A DNA stretch of 64,000 nt from an uncultured Pelagibacteraceae bacterium (GCA_902613755.1 CACMIH010000004.1:98102-162101); one strand, 5' to 3'. Counted from the stretch's first letter, positions 49,211-58,531 are shown. Notes: generated from the letters alone by a model not told the origin. Translations and numbers: made by a program.

Positions 49211-49752
49211 TTTATAATGTTTTTCTCAGTTATTATTAAATCAAGCTTCTTGTCATAGTTATTGGTGGGTATTTTTTTTAATTTTTGGTATGAAAATCCT
49301 AATCCAATTTTCAAAATTTTTTTGATTTTTGTCATTTTCTTTAAATAACGATCATAAAAACCTCCACCATAACCTAATCTATTTAAATCATCATCATAAG
49401 CTACTAAAGGAACAAATATTATGTCTGGGTAAACTTTCTTTCCTAAAGTTGGCTCAACAATTCCATACTTATTAATCTTTAAAGGATCTTTATTTGTCCA
49501 TTCAAAGAAATCCATTTGATTATTTTCTCTTATTATTGGTAAAGAAATATTTGCACTTTTGTTTCTTAAAAAATTAAGCATATCCAAGTCATCAATTTCA
49601 TAGTTGCACGGATAATACCCTCCTACATTTTTAAAATTAATTTTATTTGTTTTTAAAAATTGATAAATTCTGTCAGGATAGAGACTAAGTTTTTTATATA
49701 AATTTTTTTTTCTAAGATTTAAAATTTTACTTCTTAGCTTAGATTTACTCAC
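49207..49752 (-). CDS. 5-formyltetrahydrofolate cyclo-ligase family protein
   Basis: Returns 5-formyl-THF to the active folate pool using ATP. Motifs: SLPIIRENNQMDFFEW and the family signature IIFVPLVAYDDDLNRLGYGGGFYDRYL with the Gly-rich phosphate loop near residues 121-139. GLGFSYQKLKKIP and DLIITE finish the protein. 181 aa. Located directly after zapA, its usual neighbour, with only 4 bp between. Confidence 0.93.
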   Translation of the reverse strand: MSKSKLRSKILNLRKKNLYKKLSLYPDRIYQFLKTNKINFKNVGGYYPCNYEIDDLDMLNFLRNKSANISLPIIRENNQMDFFEWTNKDPLKINKYGIVEPTLGKKVYPDIIFVPLVAYDDDLNRLGYGGGFYDRYLKKMTKIKKILKIGLGFSYQKLKKIPTNNYDKKLDLIITEKNIIK

Positions 49753-49756
49753 AGAC

Positions 49757-50203
49757 CTATTTTGATATGTTTTCTAATTTTGCTTTATTTACAAAATTTG
49801 ATATTTGATCAGCAGCTTCATCAATTAAATTTTCATATTTTTTTTGATTATCATCAATTTCTTGTTTTAAATTTTCATGATCAAGATTAAGTTTTTCAAT
49901 TTCGGATTCTTTTGTCTCCCTGTAATCATAGATTAAAGATTTTAGTTCTTTAAATTTATTTGATAGTTCGTTTAATTCGTCTTTTTTTTGATCTACTTTT
50001 TTCTTAGTTTCGTAATATTCATCCATTATTTTTACAGCCGTAATCAACAAAAGTTTATTTTCACCAAGATTGCCCAAATCATTTTTTAAATTATTAAACT
50101 TTTTATTAATCTGAATTAATAGTTCCTCTAAGTGCTCTTCTTGTCCGTCTTCACAGGCTAGCAAAAACTCTTTATTGTTAAATTTTATGCTTACATTTGC
50201 CAT
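49757..50203 (-). CDS. zapA: Cell division protein ZapA
   Basis: Stabilises FtsZ rings. The N-terminal domain VSIKFNNKEFLLACEDGQEEHLEELLIQINKKF is at residues 4-36 and matches ZapA. LLLITAVKIMDEYYETKKK leads into a long coiled coil (residues about 60-140). 148 aa, longer than E. coli ZapA because of the extended coil. It overlaps the upstream coiled-coil gene by 13 bp. Confidence 0.87.
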   Translation of the reverse strand: MANVSIKFNNKEFLLACEDGQEEHLEELLIQINKKFNNLKNDLGNLGENKLLLITAVKIMDEYYETKKKVDQKKDELNELSNKFKELKSLIYDYRETKESEIEKLNLDHENLKQEIDDNQKKYENLIDEAADQISNFVNKAKLENISK

Positions 50204-50514
50204 TTATCTATTTCATCCAATAAAGTGTCAGTTTCTTGATTAAGCTCATCAATTTTTTCAGAAAATTCAATTTGTTTTCTTTCTTCTAGCTTTTCTTTAT
50301 TTTTTAAATCCTCAAGTTTTTTTGAAAGATTTTCATGTTCCTCGAGTAACATTTTGTATTTTTCTTCAATCTGTGTTTTTTCAATTTCTAATTGATTTTG
50401 CTTTGTGCTTAAATTTTCGATATTTTTTTGTAATTCAGGATTTGATAGATCTAAATTTTTTAATTCTTCTAATGCAATGTTTAATTTTTTTTCTTTTTCG
50501 TTTATAGAATTCAT
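50191..50514 (-). CDS. Coiled-coil protein upstream of zapA (DUF4164-like)
   Basis: 107 residues, nearly all predicted coiled coil (NIENLSTKQNQLEIEKTQIEEKYKMLLEEHE and similar heptads). No catalytic motif. Alphaproteobacteria often carry a small DUF4164 coiled-coil gene next to zapA, and position and size fit that family, but coiled coils make family assignment unreliable. Probably a partner in cell division. Divergent from tkt. Confidence 0.7.
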   Translation of the reverse strand: MNSINEKEKKLNIALEELKNLDLSNPELQKNIENLSTKQNQLEIEKTQIEEKYKMLLEEHENLSKKLEDLKNKEKLEERKQIEFSEKIDELNQETDTLLDEIDKWQM

Positions 50515-50567
50515 ATATATATGTTTATATTATTAAATAGATTCTTCTTAGTCTAGTCAGGATAATT

Positions 50568-52526
50568 TTGAGTAAACTACACAATGATTTAGCTAATTGC
50601 ATCAGATTTTTGTCAATTGATGCTGTTCAAAAGGCAAATTCAGGTCACCCAGGGATGCCTATGGGTATGGCAGATGTTGCGACAATTCTATTTAAAAGTT
50701 TTTTAAAATTTAATCCAAAAAATCCAGATTGGTTAAATAGAGATAGATTTGTTTTATCTGCTGGTCATGGTTCTATGCTTCTATACTCTTTATTGTACCT
50801 AACAGGATACAAAAGCATATCAATTAATAACATCAAAAAATTTAGGCAGCTTAACTCAATATGTGCTGGACATCCTGAATATCACCCAAAAACAGGTATT
50901 GAAACAACAACCGGTCCACTTGGACAAGGCATATCTAATGCGGTTGGTTTTGCTATAGCTGAGGAAATTTTAAAAAATAAATTAGGAAAAGATATAATTA
51001 ATCACAAAACTTATGTTTTAGCTGGAGACGGATGTTTAATGGAGGGGATAAGTCATGAATCAATGAGTTTAGCAGGACATTTAAAACTTAAAAATTTAGT
51101 CATGCTATTTGACAACAATTCAATTTCAATCGATGGTCCTACAAATCTTGCTGTTTCGGATAATTTTAAAAAAAGATTTGAGGGTTATGGCTGGGATTAT
51201 ATTTCTATCAACGGTCATAATGAAAAAGAGATTTTTAAAGCACTAAAAAAAGTTCAGAAAGCTAAAAAACCAACTGTTATTTCTTGTAAAACCAAAATTG
51301 GATATGGTTCACCGAATAAATCTGGAAAAGCATCATCTCATGGAAGTCCTTTGGGATTAGATGAAATAAAACTAGTAAGACAAGCATTAAAATGGAAAAA
51401 TAAACCTTTTGATATACCAAATAAAATTTTAAAAGATTGGAGAAAAATTGGCCATAGAGGTAAAATTTTAGAAAAAAAATGGAACAAAATATTTAAAAGA
51501 AAAAATATAAAATTTAATCAACTTTTAAAAAATAATTTTACTAAAGTACTTAATAAAGAAAAAGAAAACGCGATAAAGCATCCAAAAATTTTAGCTACTA
51601 GAAAATGCTCAGAAATGACATTGAGTGCATTAACAAAACAAAAAAATAATTTAATTGGTGGTTCTGCTGATTTAGCGGGATCGAATAATACTAAAACTAA
51701 AAACCATAAAATAATTAAACCTGGGGATTTTACAGGAAACTACATTCACTACGGTGTGAGAGAACACGCAATGAGTGGGGTAATGAATGGCATTGCGCTT
51801 CACAGCAATCTAATTCCATATGGAGGTACTTTTCTAATATTTTCTGATTATTGTAAACCTTCGATCAGATTGTCAGCATTAATGAAAAAAAGAGTCATTT
51901 ATGTAATGACACATGATTCTATCGGACTCGGAGAAGATGGGCCTACTCACCAACCTATAGAACAACTTTCAGGTTTACGCACAATACCTAACTTAAATAT
52001 ATTTAGACCAGCAGATAGAATTGAGACAATAGAATGTTGGGAATATGCTTTAAAAAGCTCAAAAACACCAAGCGTACTATCTTTAACAAGACAAAACTTA
52101 AATCCTGTAAGAAAAACATCCTCTTATAAAAACAAATGCTCATTAGGAGCTTACGAGATTTTAAGAACAAAAAAAAAAATTAATCTAACAATTTTAGCTA
52201 GTGGATCTGAAGTTAATCTAGCCATAGAGGTCAGCCATAAATTAGCCAAAGATAAAATATATTCTAAGGTAATATCAATGCCTTGTATAGAACTTTTCGA
52301 ATTACAATCAAAATCTTATAAAAATAAAATTTTAGAAGAAACAAAATTTAAAATATCGATTGAAGCTGGATCAAGTGATTGTTGGAAAAAATACGTGGGT
52401 AGTAACGGAATTACTTTTGGAATTAATGAATTCGGCAAAAGTGCGCCGTATAAAGATATTTATAAATATTTTGGACTAGAGAGCACAAATATTAAAAACA
52501 TTACGAAAAAATTATTTAAAAAATAA
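50568..52526 (+). CDS. tkt: Transketolase
   Basis: Thiamine-diphosphate enzyme moving two-carbon units in the pentose phosphate pathway. N-terminus LSIDAVQKANSGHPGMPMGMADVA, ThDP motif GDGCLMEGISHESMSLAGHL near residue 153, and GLGEDGPTHQPIEQLSGLR near 455. 652 aa. The start is a TTG at 50568 preceded by AGGAT; no ATG is available before the conserved N-terminus. First gene of tkt-gap-pgk-fba. Confidence 0.96.
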   Translation: MSKLHNDLANCIRFLSIDAVQKANSGHPGMPMGMADVATILFKSFLKFNPKNPDWLNRDRFVLSAGHGSMLLYSLLYLTGYKSISINNIKKFRQLNSICAGHPEYHPKTGIETTTGPLGQGISNAVGFAIAEEILKNKLGKDIINHKTYVLAGDGCLMEGISHESMSLAGHLKLKNLVMLFDNNSISIDGPTNLAVSDNFKKRFEGYGWDYISINGHNEKEIFKALKKVQKAKKPTVISCKTKIGYGSPNKSGKASSHGSPLGLDEIKLVRQALKWKNKPFDIPNKILKDWRKIGHRGKILEKKWNKIFKRKNIKFNQLLKNNFTKVLNKEKENAIKHPKILATRKCSEMTLSALTKQKNNLIGGSADLAGSNNTKTKNHKIIKPGDFTGNYIHYGVREHAMSGVMNGIALHSNLIPYGGTFLIFSDYCKPSIRLSALMKKRVIYVMTHDSIGLGEDGPTHQPIEQLSGLRTIPNLNIFRPADRIETIECWEYALKSSKTPSVLSLTRQNLNPVRKTSSYKNKCSLGAYEILRTKKKINLTILASGSEVNLAIEVSHKLAKDKIYSKVISMPCIELFELQSKSYKNKILEETKFKISIEAGSSDCWKKYVGSNGITFGINEFGKSAPYKDIYKYFGLESTNIKNITKKLFKK

Positions 52527-52527
52527 A

Positions 52528-53535
52528 ATGACAATTAAAATTGGAATTAACGGGATGGGGCGGATTGGTCGTATGGTTGTTAGATCAATTGTCGAAAGTA
52601 AAAATAAAAATTTAAAAATTAATCATATAAACAACAGATCAAATTCAGAAGCTACATCTAAATTAATCAAATACGATTCTATACATGGAAAATTAAATGC
52701 TGATATAGATTTTGATCCAAATCATTTAATAATTAATAAAAATAAAATTGCATTTTCTCAAGAAACAAAAATTGAAGATATTAATTGGAAAAAACACGAT
52801 GTTGATTATGTATTTGAATGTACTGGAAAATTTAATTCAAAAGAAATACTTCTTGCTCATATAGAAAATGGTGCAAAAAAAGTTATCGTTTCTGCTCCAT
52901 GTAAAAATGCTGATAAAACAATAGTGTTTGGTGTTAATGAAAACATAATTACTAAAGAAGACAAAATAATATCTGCGGCGTCATGCACTACCAATTGCCT
53001 AGCACCAGTAACCAGTGTTCTTGATGAAAATTTTGAAATCGAAAAAGGTTTTATGACTACAATTCATGCATTTACTAGCGATCAGAGAATTTTAGATAAT
53101 TCTCACAAAGATCCAAGAAGAGCAAGATCTGCAAGTCAATCAATAGTTCCTACCTCAACAGGAGCTTCGAAAGCAATAGGAGAAATAATACCAAGCCTTA
53201 ATGGTAAATTAGAAGGTGTTGCGATGAGAGTGCCTACTCCTAATGTTTCTCTTGTTGAATTAGTTTTTTGTACAAAAAAAGATATTAATATAAAAAAAAT
53301 TAATTATGCCTTTGAACAAGCGTCAAAAAATAAATTAAAAAATATATTAGAAGTTACTCATGAAAAATTAGTATCTATAGATTTTAATCATCATTCTGCT
53401 TCTGCAATAGTAGATGCTTCTTTAACAAATGTAGTTGGAAGCAATATGGGTAAAATATCAGCTTGGTATGATAATGAATGGGGCTTTTCTAACAGAATGT
53501 GCGATATTGCTGAAACTTTGCATAAAATCTCTTAA
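52528..53535 (+). CDS. gap: Glyceraldehyde-3-phosphate dehydrogenase
   Basis: Interconverts glyceraldehyde-3-P and 1,3-bisphosphoglycerate. Rossmann start IGINGMGRIGR at residues 5-15; catalytic Cys in SAASCTTNCLAPV near 153; phosphate-site SASQSIVPTSTGASKA; C-terminal WYDNEWGFSNRM. The position that is Asp in NAD-specific enzymes (INDL) reads INNRS, with Asn36, so NADP use is possible. 335 aa. It begins 1 bp after the tkt stop. Confidence 0.97.
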   Translation: MTIKIGINGMGRIGRMVVRSIVESKNKNLKINHINNRSNSEATSKLIKYDSIHGKLNADIDFDPNHLIINKNKIAFSQETKIEDINWKKHDVDYVFECTGKFNSKEILLAHIENGAKKVIVSAPCKNADKTIVFGVNENIITKEDKIISAASCTTNCLAPVTSVLDENFEIEKGFMTTIHAFTSDQRILDNSHKDPRRARSASQSIVPTSTGASKAIGEIIPSLNGKLEGVAMRVPTPNVSLVELVFCTKKDINIKKINYAFEQASKNKLKNILEVTHEKLVSIDFNHHSASAIVDASLTNVVGSNMGKISAWYDNEWGFSNRMCDIAETLHKIS

Positions 53536-54713
53536 TGAGAAGTATTTTAAACGAAAAAAATCTAAACAATAAAAAAATATTATTAAGACTAGACTTAAAT
53601 GTCCCTTTGGAAAAAAATAAGATAACGGACACAACAAGAATAGATAAAATTCTTCCTACTTTAAATTTTTTGATCAAGGAAAATGCAAAAATTATAATTT
53701 TATCTCATGTGGGGAGACCTAAAGGAGAAATTGTTAAGGAACTTTCCCTAGAACCAATTTGTAAAGAATTACAAAATAAATTAGGAAAAAAAGTAAAACT
53801 TATTACTGAAAATATTAAAGAAATTAAAAATAAAAATTTATTAAATAATTATAATGATGAAATTTTAATTTTAGAAAATATTAGATTTTATTCTGAGGAG
53901 GAACAAAATGATAATAAATTTGCCGAACTTTTATCAAATCTTGGAGATATATATGTAAATGATGCTTTTTCTTGTTCACATAGAGCTCATGCTTCAATTA
54001 ATAAAATTCCAAAATTCTTGCCCTCGTTTTCTGGATTACAGCTAGACTTAGAAGTGAATGCGCTAAATAAAATAACTTCTGAAATTACTAGACCAATTAC
54101 TTGTATTATTGGAGGGTCTAAAATTTCAACTAAGATTAATGTTATTAAAAATTTAATTACTAAATTTGATAATATTATAATTGTTGGGGGTATGGCTAAT
54201 AATTTTATAGAATATTTTGGAAATAGTGTTGGAAAATCTATTAAAGAAAAAAATTGTGATAAAATAGTTGAAGAAATCATTTCTCTTTCAAAAAAAGAAA
54301 AATGTAAAATTATCTATCCAGAAGATGTAGTTGTATCTAAAGATTTAAATGGATCTCCTCAAAAGAAAGAATTGAGCGAAATATTATCTGATGAAATGAT
54401 ATTAGATATTGGTCCAAAAACTATAGAAAAAATAACAAGAGTTATTGATAGTAGTAAAACAATACTTTGGAATGGACCTGCGGGATATTTTGAAAATCCA
54501 AATTTTGCTTATGGAAGTATTCAAATAGCAAAAAAAATAATTGAAAATAATAAATCAAACAAAATTTTTTCAGTTGCTGGTGGTGGGGACACAGTTTCTT
54601 TAATAAATCATTTAAACGCCGTTAATGAGTTTAATTTTGTTTCAACTGCAGGTGGAGCTTTTTTAGAATATCTTGAAGGTAAAAACCTTCCTGGTATAAC
54701 CCCACTAAATTAA
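53535..54713 (+). CDS. pgk: Phosphoglycerate kinase
   Basis: Transfers phosphate between 1,3-bisphosphoglycerate and ADP. LRLDLNVPLEKNKITDTTRI, LSHVGRPKG, NDAFSCSHRAHAS (AHRAHAS variant), GGSKISTKI, LWNGPAGYFE and SVAGGGDTVSLI are all present. 392 aa, full length. It shares one base with the gap stop. Confidence 0.97.
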   Translation: MRSILNEKNLNNKKILLRLDLNVPLEKNKITDTTRIDKILPTLNFLIKENAKIIILSHVGRPKGEIVKELSLEPICKELQNKLGKKVKLITENIKEIKNKNLLNNYNDEILILENIRFYSEEEQNDNKFAELLSNLGDIYVNDAFSCSHRAHASINKIPKFLPSFSGLQLDLEVNALNKITSEITRPITCIIGGSKISTKINVIKNLITKFDNIIIVGGMANNFIEYFGNSVGKSIKEKNCDKIVEEIISLSKKEKCKIIYPEDVVVSKDLNGSPQKKELSEILSDEMILDIGPKTIEKITRVIDSSKTILWNGPAGYFENPNFAYGSIQIAKKIIENNKSNKIFSVAGGGDTVSLINHLNAVNEFNFVSTAGGAFLEYLEGKNLPGITPLN

Positions 54714-54714
54714 A

Positions 54715-55725
54715 ATGTCTGAATTAAATAAAATTGCACTTAAAATAATTTCGAATGGCAAAGGTATACTTGCTGCTGATGAAAGCAATGGAACTATGAC
54801 GAAAAGACTTGAAGCAGTAAATATCAAATCAAACGAAGAAAATAGGCTTTCCTTCAGAGAAATTCTTTTTTCATCAGACAGAATGAAGGATTGCATAGGT
54901 GGTGTTATTCTTTTCGATGAAACCATAAATCAAATTTCAAGTTCAGGAAAATCAATACCTGATTTAATATCTAGTTCAGGTGCAGTTCCTGGAATTAAAG
55001 TTGATACTGGTGCCAAAGATTTGGCAAATTCCCCTGAAGAAAAGATTACAGAAGGATTAGATGGCCTTAGGGATAGATTAAAAAAATATTATGAACTTGG
55101 AGCAAGATTTACAAAATGGAGAGGTGTCTATTGTATTAGTGAAAAATATCCAAGTAAGCTAGCAATCAGTAGTAATGCTCATGCACTTGCTAGGTACTCT
55201 GCACTAGTTCAAGAAAGCGGGATGGTTCCAATAGTTGAACCCGAAGTATTGATGGATGGAAACCATTCAGCTGATGATTGTTATAATAAAACATCAGAAG
55301 TAATTAAAAAGTGTTTTGATGAACTAATTTTACACAAAGTTGATCTCTCAGGAATAATATTAAAACCAAATATGATTTTGTCAGGAAACCTATCGGAAGA
55401 AAAAAATTCTAGTGAAGAAGTCTCTATCAAAACTTTAGAATGCCTTAAAAATTCTGTACCCAATGAAGTTCCTGGAATGGCTTTTTTATCTGGAGGGCAA
55501 TCTGAAATAGAGGCTACAGAAAATTTAAATTCAATAAATAAAAATAATAATACAAATTTTATAATGACATACTCATATGGAAGAGCTCTTCAACAAAGTG
55601 CTTTAAAAGTTTGGTCTAATGATATTAAAAATGTAGAGGCTACTCAAACTACATTTAATCATAGAGCTAAAATGTGTACCTTAGCTGCTCAAGGAAAATG
55701 GTCTAACGAACTTGAAAATAAATAA
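54715..55725 (+). CDS. fba: Fructose-bisphosphate aldolase, class I
   Basis: Schiff-base aldolase of the animal/plant type. N-terminal GKGILAADESNGTMTKRL at residues 16-33, substrate-binding FTKWRGVY with its Lys, VEPEVLMDGNHS, and the Schiff-base Lys in LSGIILKPNMILSG. FLSGGQSEIEAT and SYGRALQQSALKVW complete the set. 336 aa. The family's class II (zinc) enzyme is not seen in this window. Confidence 0.94.
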   Translation: MSELNKIALKIISNGKGILAADESNGTMTKRLEAVNIKSNEENRLSFREILFSSDRMKDCIGGVILFDETINQISSSGKSIPDLISSSGAVPGIKVDTGAKDLANSPEEKITEGLDGLRDRLKKYYELGARFTKWRGVYCISEKYPSKLAISSNAHALARYSALVQESGMVPIVEPEVLMDGNHSADDCYNKTSEVIKKCFDELILHKVDLSGIILKPNMILSGNLSEEKNSSEEVSIKTLECLKNSVPNEVPGMAFLSGGQSEIEATENLNSINKNNNTNFIMTYSYGRALQQSALKVWSNDIKNVEATQTTFNHRAKMCTLAAQGKWSNELENK

Positions 55726-56326
55726 AAAAAAATTTATTTATCTTATTTCTCCTAATAAAATATCTAGTGTTTTCTATAAAAATTTAAAGTTAGTTTTAAA
55801 AACTGGAAAAGTAAGTTTTTTTCAGCTTAGACTTAAAAATTACTCTCAAAATAAGAAAATGATAATTGGAGAAAAAATTAAAAATATTTGTAAAAAAAAT
55901 AAAGTAAAATTTATAATTAATGATGACCCTTTGCTTGCTTTAAAATTAAATGCAGATGGTTGCCATCTAGGTCAAAAAGATATGAATATTAAGATAGCAA
56001 GGAATACACTTGGTAAAAAAATTATCGGAATTACTTGTCATGATTCTATAAATCTGGCAAAAAAAGCAATTAAAGCTAAAGCTGATTACATTGCTTTTGG
56101 TGCTTTTAATCAATCTAAAACCAAAAGAACTAAGTATGTGGCCTCTGTAAAGATTTTAAATAAAGTTAAAAAATTTACAAAAACTCCAATTGTCGCTATT
56201 GGAGGAATTAATTCTGAAAATTATAAAAATCTATTATTGAACAATGCTAATTTTTTAGCTATTTCAGGCTACATTTGGAATAATAAAAAATACAAACCTT
56301 TGCAAGCAATAGAAAGGCTTAAATGA
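55712..56326 (+). CDS. thiE: Thiamine-phosphate synthase-like protein
   Basis: Predicted to join the pyrimidine and thiazole halves of thiamine, or a relative of that enzyme (TenI type). TMP-synthase barrel motifs are QLRLKNYSQNKK, FIINDDPLLALKLNADGCHLGQKDM, GITCHDSI, ADYIAFGAFNQSKTK and PIVAIGGIN. 204 aa, lysine-rich. The start is a TTG at 55712, inside the end of fba (14-bp overlap). The start of efp overlaps its stop (ATGA). Confidence 0.84.
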   Translation: MKINKKKFIYLISPNKISSVFYKNLKLVLKTGKVSFFQLRLKNYSQNKKMIIGEKIKNICKKNKVKFIINDDPLLALKLNADGCHLGQKDMNIKIARNTLGKKIIGITCHDSINLAKKAIKAKADYIAFGAFNQSKTKRTKYVASVKILNKVKKFTKTPIVAIGGINSENYKNLLLNNANFLAISGYIWNNKKYKPLQAIERLK

Positions 56327-56883
56327 AAATAAATGCTGGAGAAATTAGAGTAGGAATGCTTTTGGAATACAAAAATGATTTATGGCAAGTTTTAAAAACT
56401 CAACACGTAAAGCCTGGAAAAGGTGGTGCATTTGCACAGGTTGAAATGAAAAGTGTAAATAAAAATACAAAGTTAAATGAAAGATTTAGATCGAGTGAAA
56501 CAGTTGAAAAAGCTTCTTTAGAAGAAACAACTTTTAATTATCTTTATAGAGATGAAAATAATTTTTTTTTTATGAATCCTAAATCATTTGAACAAATAGA
56601 AATAAAAAAAGAACTTGTTGGAGAAAAAGGAAAACTTTTGTCAGAAAATTTAGAGGTTTCTGTAAGTTTTTATAATGATAGTCCTATTTCAATTGAATTA
56701 CCTAACCAAGTAAAATGTAAAATTGATTCAACTGATGCCGCTCTAAAAGGTCAGACTGTGTCCTCATCTTATAAGCCAGCCACTCTTGATAATGGTTTAA
56801 ACATTCAAGTGCCTCCATTTATAGAGTCAGGTGATGAGGTTATAGTTGATACCAGAAATTTAGAGTACGTAAAAAAAATATAA
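56323..56883 (+). CDS. efp: Elongation factor P
   Basis: Relieves ribosome stalling at polyproline. Three OB-like domains in 186 aa. The tip loop is VKPGKGGAFAQVEMKSV near residues 30-46, retaining the Lys that other bacteria modify. The C-terminal signature includes GLNIQVPPFIESGDEVIVDTR. ATGA overlap with thiE indicates co-transcription. Confidence 0.96.
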   Translation: MKINAGEIRVGMLLEYKNDLWQVLKTQHVKPGKGGAFAQVEMKSVNKNTKLNERFRSSETVEKASLEETTFNYLYRDENNFFFMNPKSFEQIEIKKELVGEKGKLLSENLEVSVSFYNDSPISIELPNQVKCKIDSTDAALKGQTVSSSYKPATLDNGLNIQVPPFIESGDEVIVDTRNLEYVKKI

Positions 56884-56885
56884 AA

Positions 56886-57626
56886 ATGATCTCAATATCA
56901 TCTAACTTAAATATAATGATCAAGGCTGCTGAAAAGGCTTCAAAATCAATAATCAGAGATTTCGGTGAAGTTGAAAAATTACAGGTATCTAAAAAAGGAC
57001 CATATGATTTTGTTACAAAAACTGACAAGCAAGTTGAGAAAATTTTAATTGAAGAGCTGTCTAAAATTAAAAAAAATTATTCATTTCTTTCAGAAGAAGT
57101 AGGAACAATAAAAAATAAAGATAAAGAAAATGTTTGGATAATTGATCCTATTGATGGAACTACAAACTTTCTTCATGGAATCCCACATTTTGCAATTTGT
57201 ATTGCTCTCCAATCTAAAGGAGAAATTGTAAGTGGTTTAATTTTTGATCCTATTAAAGATGAAATGTATTATTCAGAAAAAAATAAAGGAGCTTTTTTAA
57301 ATAATCAAAGATTGAGAGTATCCAAAAAAAGCTCATTAGATGATTGTTTGTTTTCTAGCAACCATGAAGGAGTAAAATTTAGCGATTTAAACATGAGATA
57401 TTCTGGATGTGCTGCGTTAGATTTGGCTTATGTAGCTTCAGGAAGATTAGATGGTTTTTTTCATAACAAAATTAATCTTTGGGATGTTGCTGCAGGAGCT
57501 TTGATGGTTGAAGAAGCAGGAGGGGTTGTAAATGATTTAAATAAATTTAGTAACAATAACATAAATATTAGGGCTTCTAGTGGAGTAATTAGTGATAAAA
57601 TGCTTGAAAAATTAAAGAACTTTTAA
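56886..57626 (+). CDS. suhB: Inositol monophosphatase family protein
   Basis: Mg-dependent phosphatase of the SuhB group, which in other bacteria also joins the rRNA antitermination complex. Metal-binding motifs are FLSEEVG, WIIDPIDGTTNFLHGIPHFAICIAL near residues 80-105 and WDVAAGALMVEEAGG near 199. 246 aa. Starts 2 bp after efp. Confidence 0.92.
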   Translation: MISISSNLNIMIKAAEKASKSIIRDFGEVEKLQVSKKGPYDFVTKTDKQVEKILIEELSKIKKNYSFLSEEVGTIKNKDKENVWIIDPIDGTTNFLHGIPHFAICIALQSKGEIVSGLIFDPIKDEMYYSEKNKGAFLNNQRLRVSKKSSLDDCLFSSNHEGVKFSDLNMRYSGCAALDLAYVASGRLDGFFHNKINLWDVAAGALMVEEAGGVVNDLNKFSNNNINIRASSGVISDKMLEKLKNF

Positions 57627-57654
57627 TTGTGTTCTAAAAATCTTTTGCTATAAG
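57627..57654 (+). promoter_or_regulatory. Candidate promoter for rpmE-trcR-rpsU-tRNA
   Basis: TTGTGT (57627-57632), 16-bp spacer, TATAAG (57649-57654). The -10 box ends 7 bases before the rpmE ATG, so the transcript would start at about the A of the ATG or one base ahead. Confidence 0.4.
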
Positions 57655-57661
57655 TCTCGAT

Positions 57662-57892
57662 ATGAAAAAAGACATACACCCAAACTACCATACAATTAAA
57701 GTGGAAATGACAGACGGTACTCAGTTTGAAACAAAATCAACCTGGGGTGCAGAAGGAGATATTTTAAAACTAGAAATTGATCCAAAATCTCACTCTGCAT
57801 GGACTGGTGGAAAACAAAAATTAATGGATAAAGGTAGAATAAGTAAATTTAATAAAAAATTTCAAAACTTTAAAACAAATAAGTCAAATTAA
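57662..57892 (+). CDS. rpmE: 50S ribosomal protein L31, cysteine-free type
   Basis: Protein of the ribosomal intersubunit bridge. [28 protein letters not shown] matches the alphaproteobacterial L31, and [25 protein letters not shown] ends the conserved part. The zinc-binding cysteines of the classical form are absent. 76 aa. The trcR ATG follows immediately. Confidence 0.95.
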   Translation: MKKDIHPNYHTIKVEMTDGTQFETKSTWGAEGDILKLEIDPKSHSAWTGGKQKLMDKGRISKFNKKFQNFKTNKSN

Positions 57893-58471
57893 ATGGTAAA
57901 CGCCCCCTTAATGCCAATGGCGACAGCTATGTGGTTAGTCGAAAATACAACTTTAACATTTAAGCAAATTGCAGATTTTTGTAAATTACATGAAGTTGAA
58001 GTTCAAGGAATTGCAGATGGAGAAGTTGCAAAAGGTATTAAAGCGTATAACCCAATTATTTCTGGACAGCTATCTCGAGAAGAAATTGAGCTTTCCTCAA
58101 AAGATGAAAATAGAGCACTACAAATAAAAAGTAGTGATATTGAAATATCAAATTCTGAAAAAAAAATTAAAAAATATGTGCCTTTATCAAAAAGACAAGA
58201 TAAACCAGATTCTGCTTTATGGCTTATTAAGCAGCATAATATTCTTAAAGACTCACAAATTGCTAAACTTGTAGGTATTACAAAAAATTCCGTAACTTCT
58301 ATAAGAAACAAAAGTTATTGGAATTATAATAATTTGAACCCAAAGGATCCTGTAGCATTAAATTTGTTTACTCAAAAAGATTTAATAGATGCTATTGAAA
58401 AAGCAGAAAGAAGAGTAAAAAGGGAGAAAAAACAGAAAGAAAAACAATCTAATCAAGCACATACTCAGTGA
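57893..58471 (+). CDS. DUF1013 protein, TrcR-like cell-cycle regulator
   Basis: Alphaproteobacteria-specific predicted regulator. LMPMATAMWLVENTTLTFKQIADFCKLHEVEVQGIADGEV is the family N-terminus, a helix-turn-helix-like segment (residues 5-45). A second HTH-like part is WLIKQHNILKDSQIAKLVGITKNSVTSIR near 105-135. A very basic tail (RRVKREKKQKEK) ends the protein. 192 aa. Database families name it TrcR; targets are not evident here. Confidence 0.88.
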   Translation: MVNAPLMPMATAMWLVENTTLTFKQIADFCKLHEVEVQGIADGEVAKGIKAYNPIISGQLSREEIELSSKDENRALQIKSSDIEISNSEKKIKKYVPLSKRQDKPDSALWLIKQHNILKDSQIAKLVGITKNSVTSIRNKSYWNYNNLNPKDPVALNLFTQKDLIDAIEKAERRVKREKKQKEKQSNQAHTQ

Positions 58472-58521
58472 TCAAATTAAATAGACATAAAATTATAAAA
58501 GTGATATCAAACCACATTTTT

Positions 58522-58526
58522 GGAGG
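58522..58526 (+). promoter_or_regulatory. Strong Shine-Dalgarno GGAGG that decides the rpsU start
   Basis: GGAGG, fully complementary to the 16S 3' end, lies 5 nt before an in-frame ATT at 58532. Strong sites of this kind are rare among the genes of this window. The only conventional start in the frame, TTG at 58520, overlaps the site itself and so cannot be served by it. Confidence 0.8.
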
Positions 58527-58531
58527 TAGTT

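Noticed and set aside
53987..54280. 97-codon minus-strand frame inside pgk
   Set aside because: Antisense to a highly conserved enzyme; no supporting site.
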